Assembly: GCA_020226215.1 (NCBI GenBank)
Contig: CM035226.1
Coordinates: 61,837,455 to 61,901,454, forward strand
Reading direction: 5' to 3'
Origin: Sindora glabra
Lineage: Eukaryota; Streptophyta; Magnoliopsida; Fabales; Fabaceae
Length of the DNA stretch: 64,000 nt
The notes under the pieces are model-generated. The model was given only the letters and a program-made list of their open reading frames with translations, searched no databases and had not been told where the DNA came from. Positions 38,098 to 50,600 of the stretch are shown in pieces. Positions within the stretch are counted from its first letter, which is position 1, and every line of letters starts with the position of its first letter. The translations under genes and the position numbers were made by a program.

Positions 38098-38110
38098 TGG
38101 TATCAGAGCA
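38098..38110 (+). other. Primer binding site of unit F (initiator-Met tRNA type)
   Basis: TGGTATCAGAGCA lies four bases after the LTR end CGTGACA, the standard plant retrotransposon PBS complementary to the 3' end of initiator methionine tRNA. Confidence 0.9.
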
Positions 38111-39647
38111 TTGGTTTAGGTTCCTTGTGGTAAATGGGTTAGAACAATCCAACTGTCAAATCTGATCTAGCAAGTTGCATATATCAAAAGGCGTGTCTTT
38201 GAGGATCTCCATGGATTATTCGTTTTATGTGTATTAGTTACTGATTGTTAGTTAAATTTCTTTATAATTTATCTTGCAGGCTGAACTATTTCCTTGATGA
38301 ATTATTTTTGTCTGAGTATTGGATGTGTGTGAAGATTTGTATTGTGGTTTTGTGATTAATGTGAAGTGAAAGGAATGGTTGAAAATATGTGAAATGAATG
38401 ACTTGTATTATGTGAAATGAACTTTGAATTGTGATTTGTGATTGATTTGATACGAGTTCTGTTGATTATAGAAATGAGTGTGCTTGAAATTATGTGATTC
38501 ATGGATTTTGAAGGGTTGATTATGAGAATGGCAAGATTTATTGAATAAAACCCTTATGGCATAGTTGATGTCCTGACTATACCCTGTGATATGTAATAAA
38601 AAATAGTGATACCTATAGTGTCCCATCGTGGTGATGCGATGTCTATGGTATTCTATTATTAATTACTGATATATGATATTGATTATTGCTTATTATGGCT
38701 ATTATGAGTGTGATACTCATTTGGTATATAACTTGTGTGGGGGGGGAGTATTACATCCTTCTGAATGAAGGAGAGGAGTGGTAAGGGTTGGAGGGAAAAG
38801 GTTGGTGACCTCGAGCCTAGGGTGGCAAGGGATAAGGCTGGACCGAATATATAAGGAGAAACCTTGGATGTGAACTATGTCCATTTAGTGAATTTTTATA
38901 AAAAGTCATTAATATAAGCCATTCTCTATACTATTATGCATTATGTTCTGATATTGATACTTGGTTGATTTTGAATGATTTTGTTTGATGTAATGTGATT
39001 GAGTTTGGCTGACCTTGGATAATTTTGTTTGATATGATGTGATTAAATTAAGCTTGGGTAGCTATGATTGAATTTTAATTATTGTGTGAATAATGGATGA
39101 GTACCCGAGAAGGGTTGTGCATGAATCAATGCTATGATAGTGCTTGATGTGTATATGATTATAAATTTATGTTTTCTTGTATGACAACAGTTGAATTCGC
39201 CACTAGGGCACATAGGCGTAGGTTTGATAGTAGTTGATTGTAAAATTAGTTGATTGATTGAATGATACATGAATGTGATTAAAAATGATTTGTATATCTA
39301 GATGAGGTCAAGTTAAAGGACTATTCATTGAACTTGTTATTAATATTTTAAGATTCTTAATTATAAGTGGGTGGTCCTGAGGTATTTTTCTTAGTGTGTG
39401 CCGAGAGTACTAGATACTTTTCTTTTGGGATTCTTCTTTTTCATCCCACTTTATTCCTTATTCTCCATAATCTCTACCACGCACTCTCCTCCCTCCTTTT
39501 CTTGCCACGAAACTTTTTCACTCTTGTCTTTATTCGAATTCTTTTGTACATTTTTTTTCGTTCGGCTCTTTCCTTAACATTCCCTCATATGTTATTGGCT
39601 TTCATCATTTAATTTAATTGTTAGTTTTTCGTGACTATCTCTTTACC

Positions 39648-39657
39648 TTATATAAGG
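39648..39657 (+). promoter_or_regulatory. Internal TATA box upstream of the membrane micro-ORF (unit F)
   Basis: TTATATAAGG is a good plant TATA box and is conserved in unit R. The ATG-equivalent of the micro-ORF lies 123 bp downstream, after a pyrimidine-rich stretch resembling a 5' UTR. Confidence 0.5.
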
Positions 39658-39779
39658 TTATAGTGCCCGATTCACTTGCTCATCTTTAGTTTCTCAACTT
39701 CTTCTATTTCTATTTTAGACCATTGTGCCCTCTTTCATACCAAATAAAGAGCTTACAACACTTAGGAAAAGACATAGTG

Positions 39780-40025
39780 ATGTGGAAATTATATGTTTTG
39801 ATTATTATACTTCAAGCTATAGTTTTATCATGTGTTATAATTTGTGATCCATGGTAGCATGAAGGTTACCCATGGTTAGGATTAGACCAACGAGGAATGC
39901 TTTGCTCTTTTCTCTAAAAATGGATTATGATTCCTCATTTTGTGAATGATCGGGCAGCATTGATTATTATCTTAGTTGTGATCATATTACTACTCATCTT
40001 AGCTTTTGTCATGAAGAACTTGTAA
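39780..40025 (+). pseudogene. Broken copy of the LARD small membrane ORF (unit F)
   Basis: This colinear partner of the intact ORF at 45673-45918 has the same frame throughout and no indel within the aligned 80 codons. It has two in-frame stops, at codons 26 (TAG) and 46 (TAA). The segments M-W-K-L-Y at the start, VLSCVIICD, PWLGLDQRGMLCSF and a C-terminal hydrophobic run are retained. It was probably functional or open in a recent ancestor. Function is unknown. Confidence 0.55.
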
Positions 40026-40530
40026 TTGGATAGCACCTCAAGTGAAGTGAGTAGATAATATTAATTGTTATCATATTTTGTGTGATTTGCCATTGGGCAA
40101 AGATGAATATAATTATTGATTGTAAATTTTATTAGTTGATTAAAGTTTGGATGAAGCCTAATTCGAGGCTTGTTTGTTTAATTAGGGCTTTGGTTGAGAT
40201 TCTTGATTGGGAACTATTGGCGACGATTGATTGCCAAAATAAGTTAAAAATTTTATGACGCACCTTAAAAGGTGTTCAACGTGCTCAGTGTGTTTAATGT
40301 TTTTAAATGTGTTAGCACTTAAAAGAGTAGATTTCTTGAGTCTAATGAAAGTGATTTATTGAACTATTTAAATATTAAAAGTTTATGTGATTGTGTTTAA
40401 ATTACATAGTATATGAAATTCTTCAAAATGATTTAATTCATATGATGATGCATAGAACTAATATACAAGTTGTTGACAATCTTGTGTAAACAAGTTTGCC
40501 TTCTTGAAGATTCGAGGACGAATCTTTTTG

Positions 40531-40545
40531 AAGGGAGGGAGAACT
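40531..40545 (+). other. Polypurine tract of unit F
   Basis: AAGGGAGGGAGAACT abuts the LTR start TGTAATATCCC and is preceded by ATTCGAGGACGAAT. It would prime plus-strand synthesis. Confidence 0.85.
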
Positions 40546-41075
40546 TGTAATATCCCAAATTTTAGTTTCATGAATTTCTATATTTATTTAATTAATTAAT
40601 AATTAAATTTGAATTTCTTTTCTTTTAAAGGTTTTGGGGTATTGAAGTAATGTTGATAATGAGTTTAAAGTATATTTATTTTATGATAATTATTGATTCA
40701 AGATTTGATTTAAAATAATTTCATAGGAAATTTCTTATGAGTCAAGAAATAAATTCTAAAGAATAAAAGTGTATAGATTTATAAAAATAATTTTATGAAA
40801 ATGAATTGTTAAAATAAATGAATGGTTGTGATGCAATTTTAATCAAATGAAGGATTGAGATTTAAAAAAAAAAAAGGAAGGTGTGAGCTCACTTGTGCGA
40901 GGACCATGGGATAAAAACCCATGATTGCAGCTTTTTCTTGGGTTCTTCATCTGTTGGATGCTTTCTTTTCTTACTTTTCTGCAATATTCCTTATGCACAC
41001 GTGGATATAGTCTCTTCAAATTTTTTTAAGAAATTGTTGCTGTCTCCCTTGTTACTATTGCACCGCCATATCTCT

Positions 41076-41123
<48 letters not shown>

Positions 41124-42209
41124 TGAGTACAATATAGCTGTTTTTCTACATCTTTCCTGATATCACAGCTTCTTTCTCCCCGGTTTCTGTTTCATCGCCT
41201 TCCTCCTTCTTCTTGGATTCTTTCTTTTGACCGGTTGTCACTGCTTCTCTGTCTGGCTACATTTCTCACGCATCTCTCTCTTATGTCTTTCGTCTCTCTC
41301 TTGGTTCAACAGCCATGCCAGCAAGCCTTCATCTTCCCTACTTCTATTTCTCTTCTTGGCTGGTTGTGCATCACCATTAGTTTCCTTCTTTTAAGACCAG
41401 CTGCTGCTATCTTGTTCTCTCAATAAAAGAAAAAACTTACTACCTATCTCCGCTGTGTTCTCCTTTTTCCTCCCCCTGCTGCTACTCCTGATGAGGCTTG
41501 GCATTAGTTTTCCAGTCAGTACCAACCTCCAGCAGCTTAGGAACGTTGCCAACAAGAATTGAATAGGACCAAAGCAGCTTTCTCTTCCATCACCGTTGCT
41601 GCTTTGGGTTCTGTGGTGGGCTCTGTAGTTGCTGCCACTTCTAGTTAGTTTGTTTGCTGAATCTTTAACACCGCATGAAGCGTGAAGCAACTCTATCGTG
41701 TGATGCTTGGTTGTGTGGAACAGAGGAGTTATGGTTTTCTTCTTCTCTTGGTCCTTCTTCGTGTTCCTTCTTCTGCTACTTCTCAAAACTTCGGCTCCAT
41801 GTTTTCTAGCTATCAAGTGCTGGCAGCATCCCTCTTCTCCTCTGTTGCTGGTGTTCTGTTTGGTTGCTACGGGCACAATGCTAAATTGTAGCCTAGCTCG
41901 CCATTACTTCTGGTCGTGATCGCACCCTACGTTATGAGAAGAACAAATGACGCACAGGGAGCTACACGAAATCTTTGAGGATCGCTGTTTGCTTCAATTT
42001 GTCGATGACCAGTCATAGGATGCCTTAATAGTGGAGGAAAATATAAAAAGATGACTATGTCCGCTTCGAAACCTCCAATGACGTATCGATATCACTAAGT
42101 GAGTATATATCTCGCCATTAATTTTATCTTAACATAAAATGATTTATTGGTATTATTGTTATTAGTAATGTCGATTTTATTCTTATTATTTGAAATTAGT
42201 TTTATACTT
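40546..42209 (+). mobile_element. Truncated LTR of unit F (type B, 1,664 bp)
   Basis: Starts TGTAATATCCCAAATTTTAG. It is about 95% similar to the inverted LTR segment 51765-50100, including an (AT)n at 41079-41121 and a pyrimidine-rich leader. It stops at TTTATACTT, where unit R's LTR end (TGTCACGACCC) begins. The last 1.1 kb or so of this LTR type, still present at 50100-49204, is missing. Antisense and sense open frames of 60-161 aa here are shared with the inverted copy but look like chance frames in the leader. Confidence 0.8.
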
Positions 42210-45145
42210 TGTCACGACCCACTTTTGATCGTAACCGGCGTGGATCTTGTTACCAGTTTCCACAAGCTTTAACTATTATTATTCTTTCAAACTAATGAGA
42301 ATCTTCAAATATGACAAAATCAACATACATATAAAATAATTTAATTTCACACTTATACACATACAATTAATGCATCATATTATATAATTTATTAAAATTC
42401 TATTTGACTGTTAACTCTAGTCCCAACTGTCAAATCCCATACTAAGGCAGTCTTTGATTTTCCATGGATGCAAACCTGAAAATATTAAAATAAAAATAAA
42501 AGAGTGAGTTCTATGAACCCAGTGAGCATATAACTACCACTATCTTGCAAGTGATCAATTTAAATATATTAAAAGTAATAGTAACCCATTGTATGGATTC
42601 CTAAAATATATGAAACCATATCCCGAAATAGATGTTCTATGGCACAATCATAGGAGTCTCAACTTTTTATCAACGTTCGAATCATATATTACGCATTCCG
42701 GGTAGGCACCATATCCAAACAGCCATTAAGACTAAACACAAACAGATCGTCACAATCACATTATCAGTACAAGTCAATCATAAATGATCACATGATGTCA
42801 CTTATTTAGATATAATAAACATACATAAAGCTATTCTATATTATAAAGGTCAATTTTATACCTCTCTCAATTGTTAATTAGGAATTTCTCATCCGTCTCT
42901 TAAATCAATATCATATCCATTCCATATAATTTGTCGAGAATTTTCCATCTGACTTTTATACCATTTCTTTCTCACCGATGACAATATTCGGTATCATCAT
43001 CCTAGTATCATTCATTCATCGCTGTCTAATGTCTCAAAAAACTCAATTCACAACACACCTGTATAATCATATTTTTATAAAAAAAATTATAGAATTGATA
43101 TTAATAATAAGGAAAGCATAACTCAATACTTAAAATTATCTTTTAGTGAGATAATAAAAAGTGGTGAGATATATACTCACTTGATATTAATAATCCATAT
43201 TGGAAGTTCTAAAGCAACTGAATTCAATTTGCATCTCATCTTTAGTTCACCCAAAACGCTTATCACACCTCTAATGTCAGTGAAAGTATTGCCAAAAATC
43301 GTAGCGACTCTTCGGAGTCAAGGAGGACCAACAGTTTCACACCGCTGCTAAACCAACAGCGGCTCCATAACCCCTCCTTCACTCAGTAAACTGCAGTTCG
43401 GTTCAACCAGGAAGCACTCCACGAAGAGCTATAGCGTTAGCCACCGAAAAGAGACCCAGGGTAGAAAAAGAAGAGCCGCTCTACTACTATTTACTACTTC
43501 TATTCAACGTCGATCAAGCACCGTCCAACATGAGACAATAACAAATAGGGGAAATTTAACCCTACAGTATCTTCACTCGGCTTTGTCCCGTTGTTCCTAC
43601 GGTCATGCTAATTGTGCTGCTTAATAGAATGAGTTAGTTTTGGTCTTACATCATTTCCATCAACTCCACCAGTAGCTATCGACTGATGGCCAGAAGAAGG
43701 AAAATAACAACGCGGGTTCAGCTGTTGACCGAAGGCGTAGGTTAAGGAACTCATCCCCAGCTCACCAACACCATAATCATCTCCCCCCAGTAAGTAGAGG
43801 AGCTTCCACTTTAAGTATGTCTTGTTCATGAAAGCAAAAACAACCGTCATTTACAGCTCTTGTAAGCTCACTAGCAACCACTGGAGTTGGACCATATGGT
43901 ACCATCCAAAGCCATACGTAATGGCAAGAAGAGGGCAGTTCCACTCTATGTAATGCCTCAACCGAAACAGTCACAAGCTTGTAGCTCCTTCCCATCGCGG
44001 ATAAGGGTGGCACAAGGAGTTAGAGGAAGACGGTGGCCTCTTGTTACCAGAACCAGCTGCAATTTTGAAGCCTAAAAAATAACTATGGTCGCAAGTGACC
44101 GAAAAAGAAAAATAAAGGGGAGAAGCATGGTGGATGACGGCCGAATGCTATGAGTTGAATGCCAGCTTCCCTCGGTTTGCTAGTTAAATCTCGTGTGGTT
44201 AGGAAGAGACTATGCCCTCTGCTCTGGTGCCAAAACCGAAGAAAAAGAGAGTCGAATGACCTTATTGCGGTGCCATATCCAACCGCGATCAGCGGCTCTC
44301 CTCCAACGTCGGCAGTAGCTAGCAAACAAGGTAGAACAAAATAGCAGCTAAGCTACTCAAGGAACGGAGGAGTGCTGATTCCGGCAGTGGCATAAAGCAA
44401 CCAGCACTTGGAACTGAGAAAGAAGCTGTTCCAGTTAGAAAGAAGAGAAGAAAAAGAAACCAGAATGAGAGAGGAGATAGGAACCCGAGGGAGACTCTGT
44501 TCTAGATTGAGAAAGCAGAACCCGGAAGAGAGTAAAAAATGAAAAAGTTAAGCAGAGGCGGTGGAAGATATATATATATATATATTCTAGAAACAGCAGC
44601 AGTATTGACGGCAGAATGTTTTAGAAGCTGCAGAAAAAAAAGGAAGGGATCCACGTGTTGAGAGAAAAGAAAAGCTGGAGAGGTAAAATAAAATAACATT
44701 AAAATAAAGAAAAAGAGACACGTGAGATGAGAGAAAAAGCAACAGCTAGAAAGCTGTAGTAACAAAGAGAACCGACTCTAACAAAAAAGAAACAAAAAGT
44801 TTGAAACCAAGGAGCTGCTGCTGGCCGAAAAAGATAGAATTATGAATAAAAAGAAAATTACTTCACTTATGTCATTTTCTTTCGTGAACTAATTTCATTT
44901 AATATCTCAAAAATAATTATTTTCAATCATTTTCTATAATTTTCAAAATAATTACTTTCAATGAATGGGAAATTCATTATAAAAATAGTCATATAAAAAT
45001 AATTATCTTTCACATATTTTTATCACTATTATTTTAGGATTTCAAAATCCTATAAAGGAAAAGAAATTCGAATTCAATCACTAATCAATTAAATACATAT
45101 CCATAAATATAAAAATTTATAAAACTAAAATTTTGGGATGTTACA
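42210..45145 (-). mobile_element. 3' LTR of unit R (type A, 2,936 bp)
   Basis: On the minus strand it starts TGTAACATCCCAAAATTTTA at 45145 and ends GGGTCGTGACA at 42210, giving canonical TG..CA ends. It includes a G+C-richer leader (about 43250-44500) and the GTGAGTATATATCTC word shared with the other LTRs. Its 3' portion (42210-43774) matches 47632-49203 at about 97% by eye. Several 60-80 aa open frames on both strands (43608-44344) are not recognised as proteins. Confidence 0.85.
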
Positions 45146-45164
45146 AGTTCTTCCCCCCTTTAAG
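45146..45164 (-). other. Polypurine tract of unit R
   Basis: On the minus strand, CTTAAAGGGGGGAAGAACT directly precedes the LTR start TGTAACATCCC and follows GAGGACGAAT. Confidence 0.85.
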
Positions 45165-45672
45165 AAAATTCGTCCTCGAATCTTCAAGAAGGCAAGCATG
45201 ATTGCACAGGATTATCAATAGTTTGTGTATCAGTTCTATGCGTCATCATATGAATTAAACCATTCTAAAGGATTTCATATACTGCATAATTTAAGCATAA
45301 TCACCTGAACCTTTAATATTTAAATAACTCAATCAATCGCTTTCACTAGCCTCAAACAACTTGCTCTCTCAAGTAGCAACAAATTTAAAAAAAAACATTA
45401 AACACAATAGGCGCGCTAGACACCTTTTAAGGTGATTATGCAATTTTTAACTTATTCTGGCAATCAATCATTGCCAATAATTCCTAATCAAGGATCTCAA
45501 CCAAAGCCCTAAATTAGATAAACAAGCCTCGAACTAGGCTTCATTCCAACTTTAATCAGCTAATAAAATTCACAATCAATAATTTTATCCATATTTGCCC
45601 AATGGTAAATCACACCAAATATTATGGCAATCAACACTAACTAATTATTCCAATTGGAGTGTTTTCCAACTA

Positions 45673-45918
45673 CTAATTCTGCATGACAAAAGTTAAAAAT
45701 AACAGTAGTATGATTACAATTAATATAGCAGCCAACGCTATCAAAACATTCAATAGATGAGAATTCATAACCCATTTTCGAAAGAAGGAGCAGAGCATCC
45801 CCTGTTGATCTAATCCTAACCACGGACAACCTTCATGGTGCCATGAATCACAAATTATTACACACGATAAAACTACAACTTGGAATATAGCGATCCAAGC
45901 ATACAATTTCCACATCAT
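45673..45918 (-). CDS. Small two-segment membrane protein ORF in the LARD interior (81 aa), unknown function
   Basis: An uninterrupted 81-codon frame starting M-M-W-K-L-Y. Residues about 7-23 (A-W-I-A-I-F-Q-V-V-V-L-S-C-V-I-I-C) form a hydrophobic segment. A central polar part carries CDSWHHEG, PWLGLDQQGMLCSF and a basic R-K-W. Residues about 57-78 (VLIALAAILIVIILLLFLTF) form a second strong membrane segment. It sits in the sense orientation of unit R, after a conserved TATA box and leader. Unit F has the same frame with two stops and no indels in the aligned part. It matches no retrotransposon protein known to me. It may be a captured host mini-gene, an envelope-like or accessory ORF, or a chance frame; the placement after a promoter and the hydropathy pattern favour a real past protein. 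Confidence 0.4.
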   Translation of the reverse strand: MMWKLYAWIAIFQVVVLSCVIICDSWHHEGCPWLGLDQQGMLCSFFRKWVMNSHLLNVLIALAAILIVIILLLFLTFVMQN

Positions 45919-46038
45919 TATTTCTTTTTTTCGAGTGTTGTAAGCTCTTTATTTTGGTATGAAGGAGGACACAATGATCTAAAATAGAAATAGAAGAAGT
46001 TGAGAACTAAAGATGAGCAAGTGAATCAGGCACCATAA

Positions 46039-46050
46039 CCTTATATAGGG
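46039..46050 (-). promoter_or_regulatory. Internal TATA box upstream of the membrane micro-ORF (unit R)
   Basis: On the minus strand, CCCTATATAAGG, about 121 bp upstream of the micro-ORF start and aligned with the same element in unit F. Confidence 0.5.
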
Positions 46051-47614
46051 TAAAGAGATAGTCATGGAAAGGCAACAATTAAATCAAATGATGAAAGCCA
46101 ATAACATAGGAGGGAATGTTGAGGAAAGAGCCGAACGAAAAAAAATGTACAAAAGAATTCGAATAAAGACAAGAGTGAAGAAGTTCCGTGGCAAAAAAAG
46201 GAAGAAGGAGAGTGGGTGGTAGCGACTATGGAGAATAAGGAATAAAGTAGGATGAAAAAGAAGAATCCCAAAAGAAAAGCATCTAGTGCTCTCGGCACAC
46301 ATTAAGGAAATATCTCATGATCACCTACTCAAAATTCGGAGTCTTAAGACATTATCAAGTTCAACAAATAATCCTTTAACTTGACCTCATCTAGATATAC
46401 AAATCACTTACAATCTTATTTGTACATTATTCAATTAGTCAACTAATTTCACAATCAACTACTATCAAACTTACTCCTATGTGCCCTAGTGGCGAATTCA
46501 ACTATTGTCATACAAGAAAACATAAATTTATAATCATATACACATCAAGCACTATCACAACATTGATTCACGTATAACCCTTCTTAGGTATTCACCTATT
46601 ATTCGAACAATTATCAAAGTTCAATCACAGCCAATCAAGCTCACTTCTATCATATCATATCAAATAAAATCATCCAAGGTCAATTAAACTCAGTCACGTT
46701 ACATCAAACAAAATTATTCAAAATCAACTAAGTATCAATATCAGAACACAATGCATAATAGTATAGAGAATGGCTTATATTAATGACTTTTTATAAAAAT
46801 TCACCAAATGGACATAGTTAACATCCAAGGTTTCTCCTTATATCTTTGGTCCAGCCTTATCCCCCGCCACCCTAGGCCCGAGGCTACCAACCTTTTCCCT
46901 CCAACCCTTACCACTCCTCTCCTTCATTCAAAAGGATGTAACACTTCCCCTATCACAAATCATATATCAGAGTGAGTATCATACTCATAATAGCCATTAT
47001 AGGCAATACTCAATATCATATATCAGTAATCAATGATAGAGCACCATAGGCATCGCATCACCATGATGGGACACCATAGGTATTACTATTCTTGATTACA
47101 TATCACAAGGTATGGTCGGGACATTAACTATGCCATAAGGGTTTTATTCAATAAATCTTGCCATTCTTTTAATCAACCATTCAAAATCCATGAATCATAT
47201 AATTCACCACATAATTTCAAGCATGCTCATTTCTATAATCAACAGAACTCATATCAAATCAATCACAAATCACAATTCAAAGTTCATTTCACATAATACA
47301 AGTCATTCATTTCACATATTTTCAACCATTCCTTTCACTTCGCATTAATCACAAAACCACAATACGATTTCATTTCACACAACTCAAACAATCACACATT
47401 TCATCATTCAAGTCAAAAGCAGTACATCAGAGAATAGTTCATCTTGCCAAATAAATTAAACAAAAATTCAACCAGTTAATAAGCAATAACTTTTACACAT
47501 AACATGAAATCCATGGAGATCTTCAAAGACACGCCTTATAATATAAGCAACTTGCTTGTTCAAATTTGACAGTTGGATCATTCTACCCCATTTACCACAA
47601 GGAACCTAAACCAA

Positions 47615-47627
47615 TGCTCTAATACTA
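47615..47627 (-). other. Primer binding site of unit R (mutated)
   Basis: On the minus strand, TAGTATTAGAGCA, which differs from the unit F site TGGTATCAGAGCA at two positions, both G/C-to-A/T transitions. It follows an LTR end that has itself changed from CGTGACA to CGTGATA. Confidence 0.8.
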
Positions 47628-47631
47628 ACTT

Positions 47632-50600
47632 TATCACGACCCACTTTTGATCGTGACCGGCGTGGATCCTGTTACTAGTTTCCACAAGTTTTAACTATTA
47701 TTATTCTTTCAAACTAATGAGAATCTCCAAATATGACAAGATCAACATACATATAGAATAATTTAATTTCACACTTATACACATACAATTAATGCATCAC
47801 ATTATATAATTTATTAAAATTCTATTTGACTGTTAACTCTAGTCCTAACTGTCAAATCCCATACTAAGGCAGTCTTTGATTCTCCATGGATGCAAACCTG
47901 AAAATATTAAAATAAAAATAAAAGAGTGAGTTCTATGAACCCAGTAAGCATATAACTACCACTATCTTGCAAGTTATCAATTTAGATATATTAAAAGTAA
48001 TAGTAACCCATTGTATGGATTCCTAAAATATATGAAACCATATCCCAAAATAGATGTTCTATGGCACAATCATAGGAGTCTCAACTTTTTATCAACGTTC
48101 GAATCATATATTACGCATTCTGGGTAGGCACCATATCCAAACAGCCATTAAGATTAAACACAAATAGATAATCACAATCACATTATCAGTACAAGTCAAT
48201 CATAAATGATCACATGATGTCACTTATTTAGATATAATAAACATACATAAAGCTATTCTATATTATAAAGGTCAATTTTATACCTCTCTCAACTGTTAAT
48301 TAGGAATTTCTCATCCGTCTCTTAAATCAATATCATATCCATTCCATATAATTTGTCGAGAATTTTCCATCCGACTTTTATACCATTTCTTTCTCACCGA
48401 TGACAATATTCGGTATCATCATCCTAGTATCATTCATTCATCGCTGTCTAATGTCTCAAAAAACTCAATTCACAACACACCTGTATAATCATATTTTTAT
48501 AAAAAAATTATAGAATTGATACTAATAATAAGGAAAGCATAACTCAATACTTAAAATTATCTTTTAGTGAGATAATAAAAAGTGGTGAGATATATACTCA
48601 CTTGATATTAATAATCCATATTGGAAGTTCCAAAGCAACTGAATTCAATTTGCATCTCATCTTTAGTTCACCCAAAATGCTTATCACACCTCTAATGTCA
48701 GTGAAAGTATTGCCGAAAATCATAGCGACTCTTCGGAGTCAAGGAGGACCAACAGTTTCGCATCGCTGCTAAACCAACAGCGGCTCCATAACCTCTCCCT
48801 CACTCAGTAAGCTGCAGTTCGGTTCAACCAGGAAGCACTCCACGAAGAGTTATAGCGTTAGCCACCGAAAAGAGACCCGAGGTAGAAAAAGAAGAGCCGC
48901 TCTACTACTATTTACTGCTTCTATTCAACGTCGATCAAGCACCGTCCAACATGAGACAATAACAAATAGGGGAAATTTAACCCTACAGTATCCTCACTCG
49001 GCTTTGTCCCGTTGTTCCTACGATCATGCTAATTGTGCTGCTTGACGGAATGAGTTGGTTTTGGTCTTACACCATTTCTATTAACTCTACCAGTAGCTGT
49101 CGACTGATGGCCAGAAGAAGGAAAATAATAATGCGGGTTCAGTTGTTGACCGAAGGCATAGGTTAAGGAACTCATCCCCAGCTCACCAACACCGTAATCA
49201 TCTTACTAAGGCGGTCTTTAATCCTCTATGGGTGCTAACCTGAAAATATTGAATTAGAATAGAGCGAGTTCTACGAACCCAGTGAGCATATAACTACCAC
49301 TATCTTGCAAGTGATCAACTTAATTATATTAAAAGGTAATAGCAAACTATCAACTTTTTTTTGAAGATATATGAAACCATATCCCGAAACAGAAGTTCTG
49401 TGGCACAATCATAGGAGTCCCAATTTTCTATCAATATTTGAACCATATATTACCTATTCCGGATAGGCATCATACACAAACAACCGTTAAAGTTCAAATG
49501 CAAGCTAATCATCACAATTACATCATTAGAAAAATTCAATCACAAATAATCATCTTATGTCACATATTTAAATATAATGAACACACATATAACTATTCTA
49601 TGGTATCTAAATCAATTCTATACTCTTTAGCTATTAGCTAAAGATTTCTCGTCTGACTCTCAAATACTTCTTACAATCTTCTAAATTGTTAGCCAGGAGT
49701 TTCTCAACCGGCATTCAAATTGATTATATATCTATTCCATCTCTGTGTACCGGGAATTTCTCATCCAGATATCACAACGTCCCTTCATCATAGATCATGA
49801 TATTCAATATCATTGCTCTAGTATATTTCACCATTTTCCATATGCCTCATAAGGCTCAATTCATAATGTAGCAATTTCGCTAAAGCTTCAATCTAGTCTT
49901 CTCACTAAATTCAATATAAGTTCACATAAATAACTATTCAACCATCACGAGCCATTAAAGCATGTAACATAATCATTACAATTCTTTCACAATTAATTAA
50001 TTAATGGCTACTAATGACATAATCGTGCTTTCGCTATGCACTCTGACCCACTATCAATTATCATCAACTAATTATTCTTATATCATAAAACTAATTTCAC
50101 ATAATAAGAATAAAATCGACATTACTAATAATAATAATACCAATAAATCATTTTATGTTAAGATAAAATTAATGGCGAAATATATACTCACTTGGTGATA
50201 TCGATACGCCGTTGGAGGTTTCGAAGCGGACATAGTCATCTTTTTATATTTTCCTCCACTATTAAGGCATCCTATGACTGGTCATCGACAAATTGAAGCA
50301 AACAGCGGTCCTCAAAGATTTCGTGTAGCTCCCTGTGCGTCATTTGTTCTTCTCATAACATAGGGTGCGATCACGACCAGAAGTAGTAGCAAGCTGGGCT
50401 ACAATTTAGCAATGTGCCCGTAGCAGCCAAACAGAATCACCAGCAACAGAGGAGAAGAGGGATGCTGCCAGCACTTGATCGCTAGAAAACATGGAGCCGA
50501 AGTTTTGAGAAGTAGCAGAAGAAGGAACACGAAGAAGGACCAAGAGAAGAAGAAAACCATAACTCCTTTGTTCCACACAACCAAGCATCACACGGTGGAG

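Larger units (their letters stand above)
38094..40545 (+). mobile_element. Interior domain of LARD unit F (2,452 bp)
   Basis: Runs from the PBS to the PPT. It is about 90-93% similar by eye to unit R interior (45146-47631). It lacks any gag-pol ORF. It holds a TATA box and a broken copy of the small membrane ORF. The 81-aa frame at 39367-39612 lies in the pyrimidine-rich upstream sequence and is also open in unit R, but its composition suggests a leader rather than a protein. Confidence 0.8.
45146..47631 (-). mobile_element. Interior domain of LARD unit R (2,486 bp)
   Basis: Colinear with unit F interior, bounded by PPT and PBS, without gag-pol. It contains the intact copy of the small membrane ORF and its TATA box. 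Confidence 0.8.

Noticed and set aside
39367..39612. 81-aa frame conserved with 46084-46302 (minus) in the LARD interiors
   Set aside because: It lies just upstream of the internal TATA box in T/C-rich DNA; the Phe/Leu/Ser-rich product is what such DNA encodes by chance. Conservation again follows from recent common descent.
40893..41126. 77-aa frame (and 51131-51418 minus, 95 aa) ending in an Ile-Tyr repeat
   Set aside because: The tail is a translation of an (AT)n microsatellite, and the frame lies in the LTR upstream of the leader. Not a credible protein.
41391..41876. 161-aa minus-strand open frame, partly conserved at 50475-50900 (+, 141 aa)
   Set aside because: Both lie antisense in the pyrimidine-rich leader of homologous type B LTRs. 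The conservation is explained by the two LTRs being about 95% identical. Composition (Ser/Arg/Lys-rich) follows from the leader, and no domain is recognisable.
42210..45145. An array of short plant-like genes suggested by open frames at 43608-44344 on both strands
   Set aside because: They sit in the GC-richer leader of a type A LTR, overlap each other on opposite strands and show no conserved domain.
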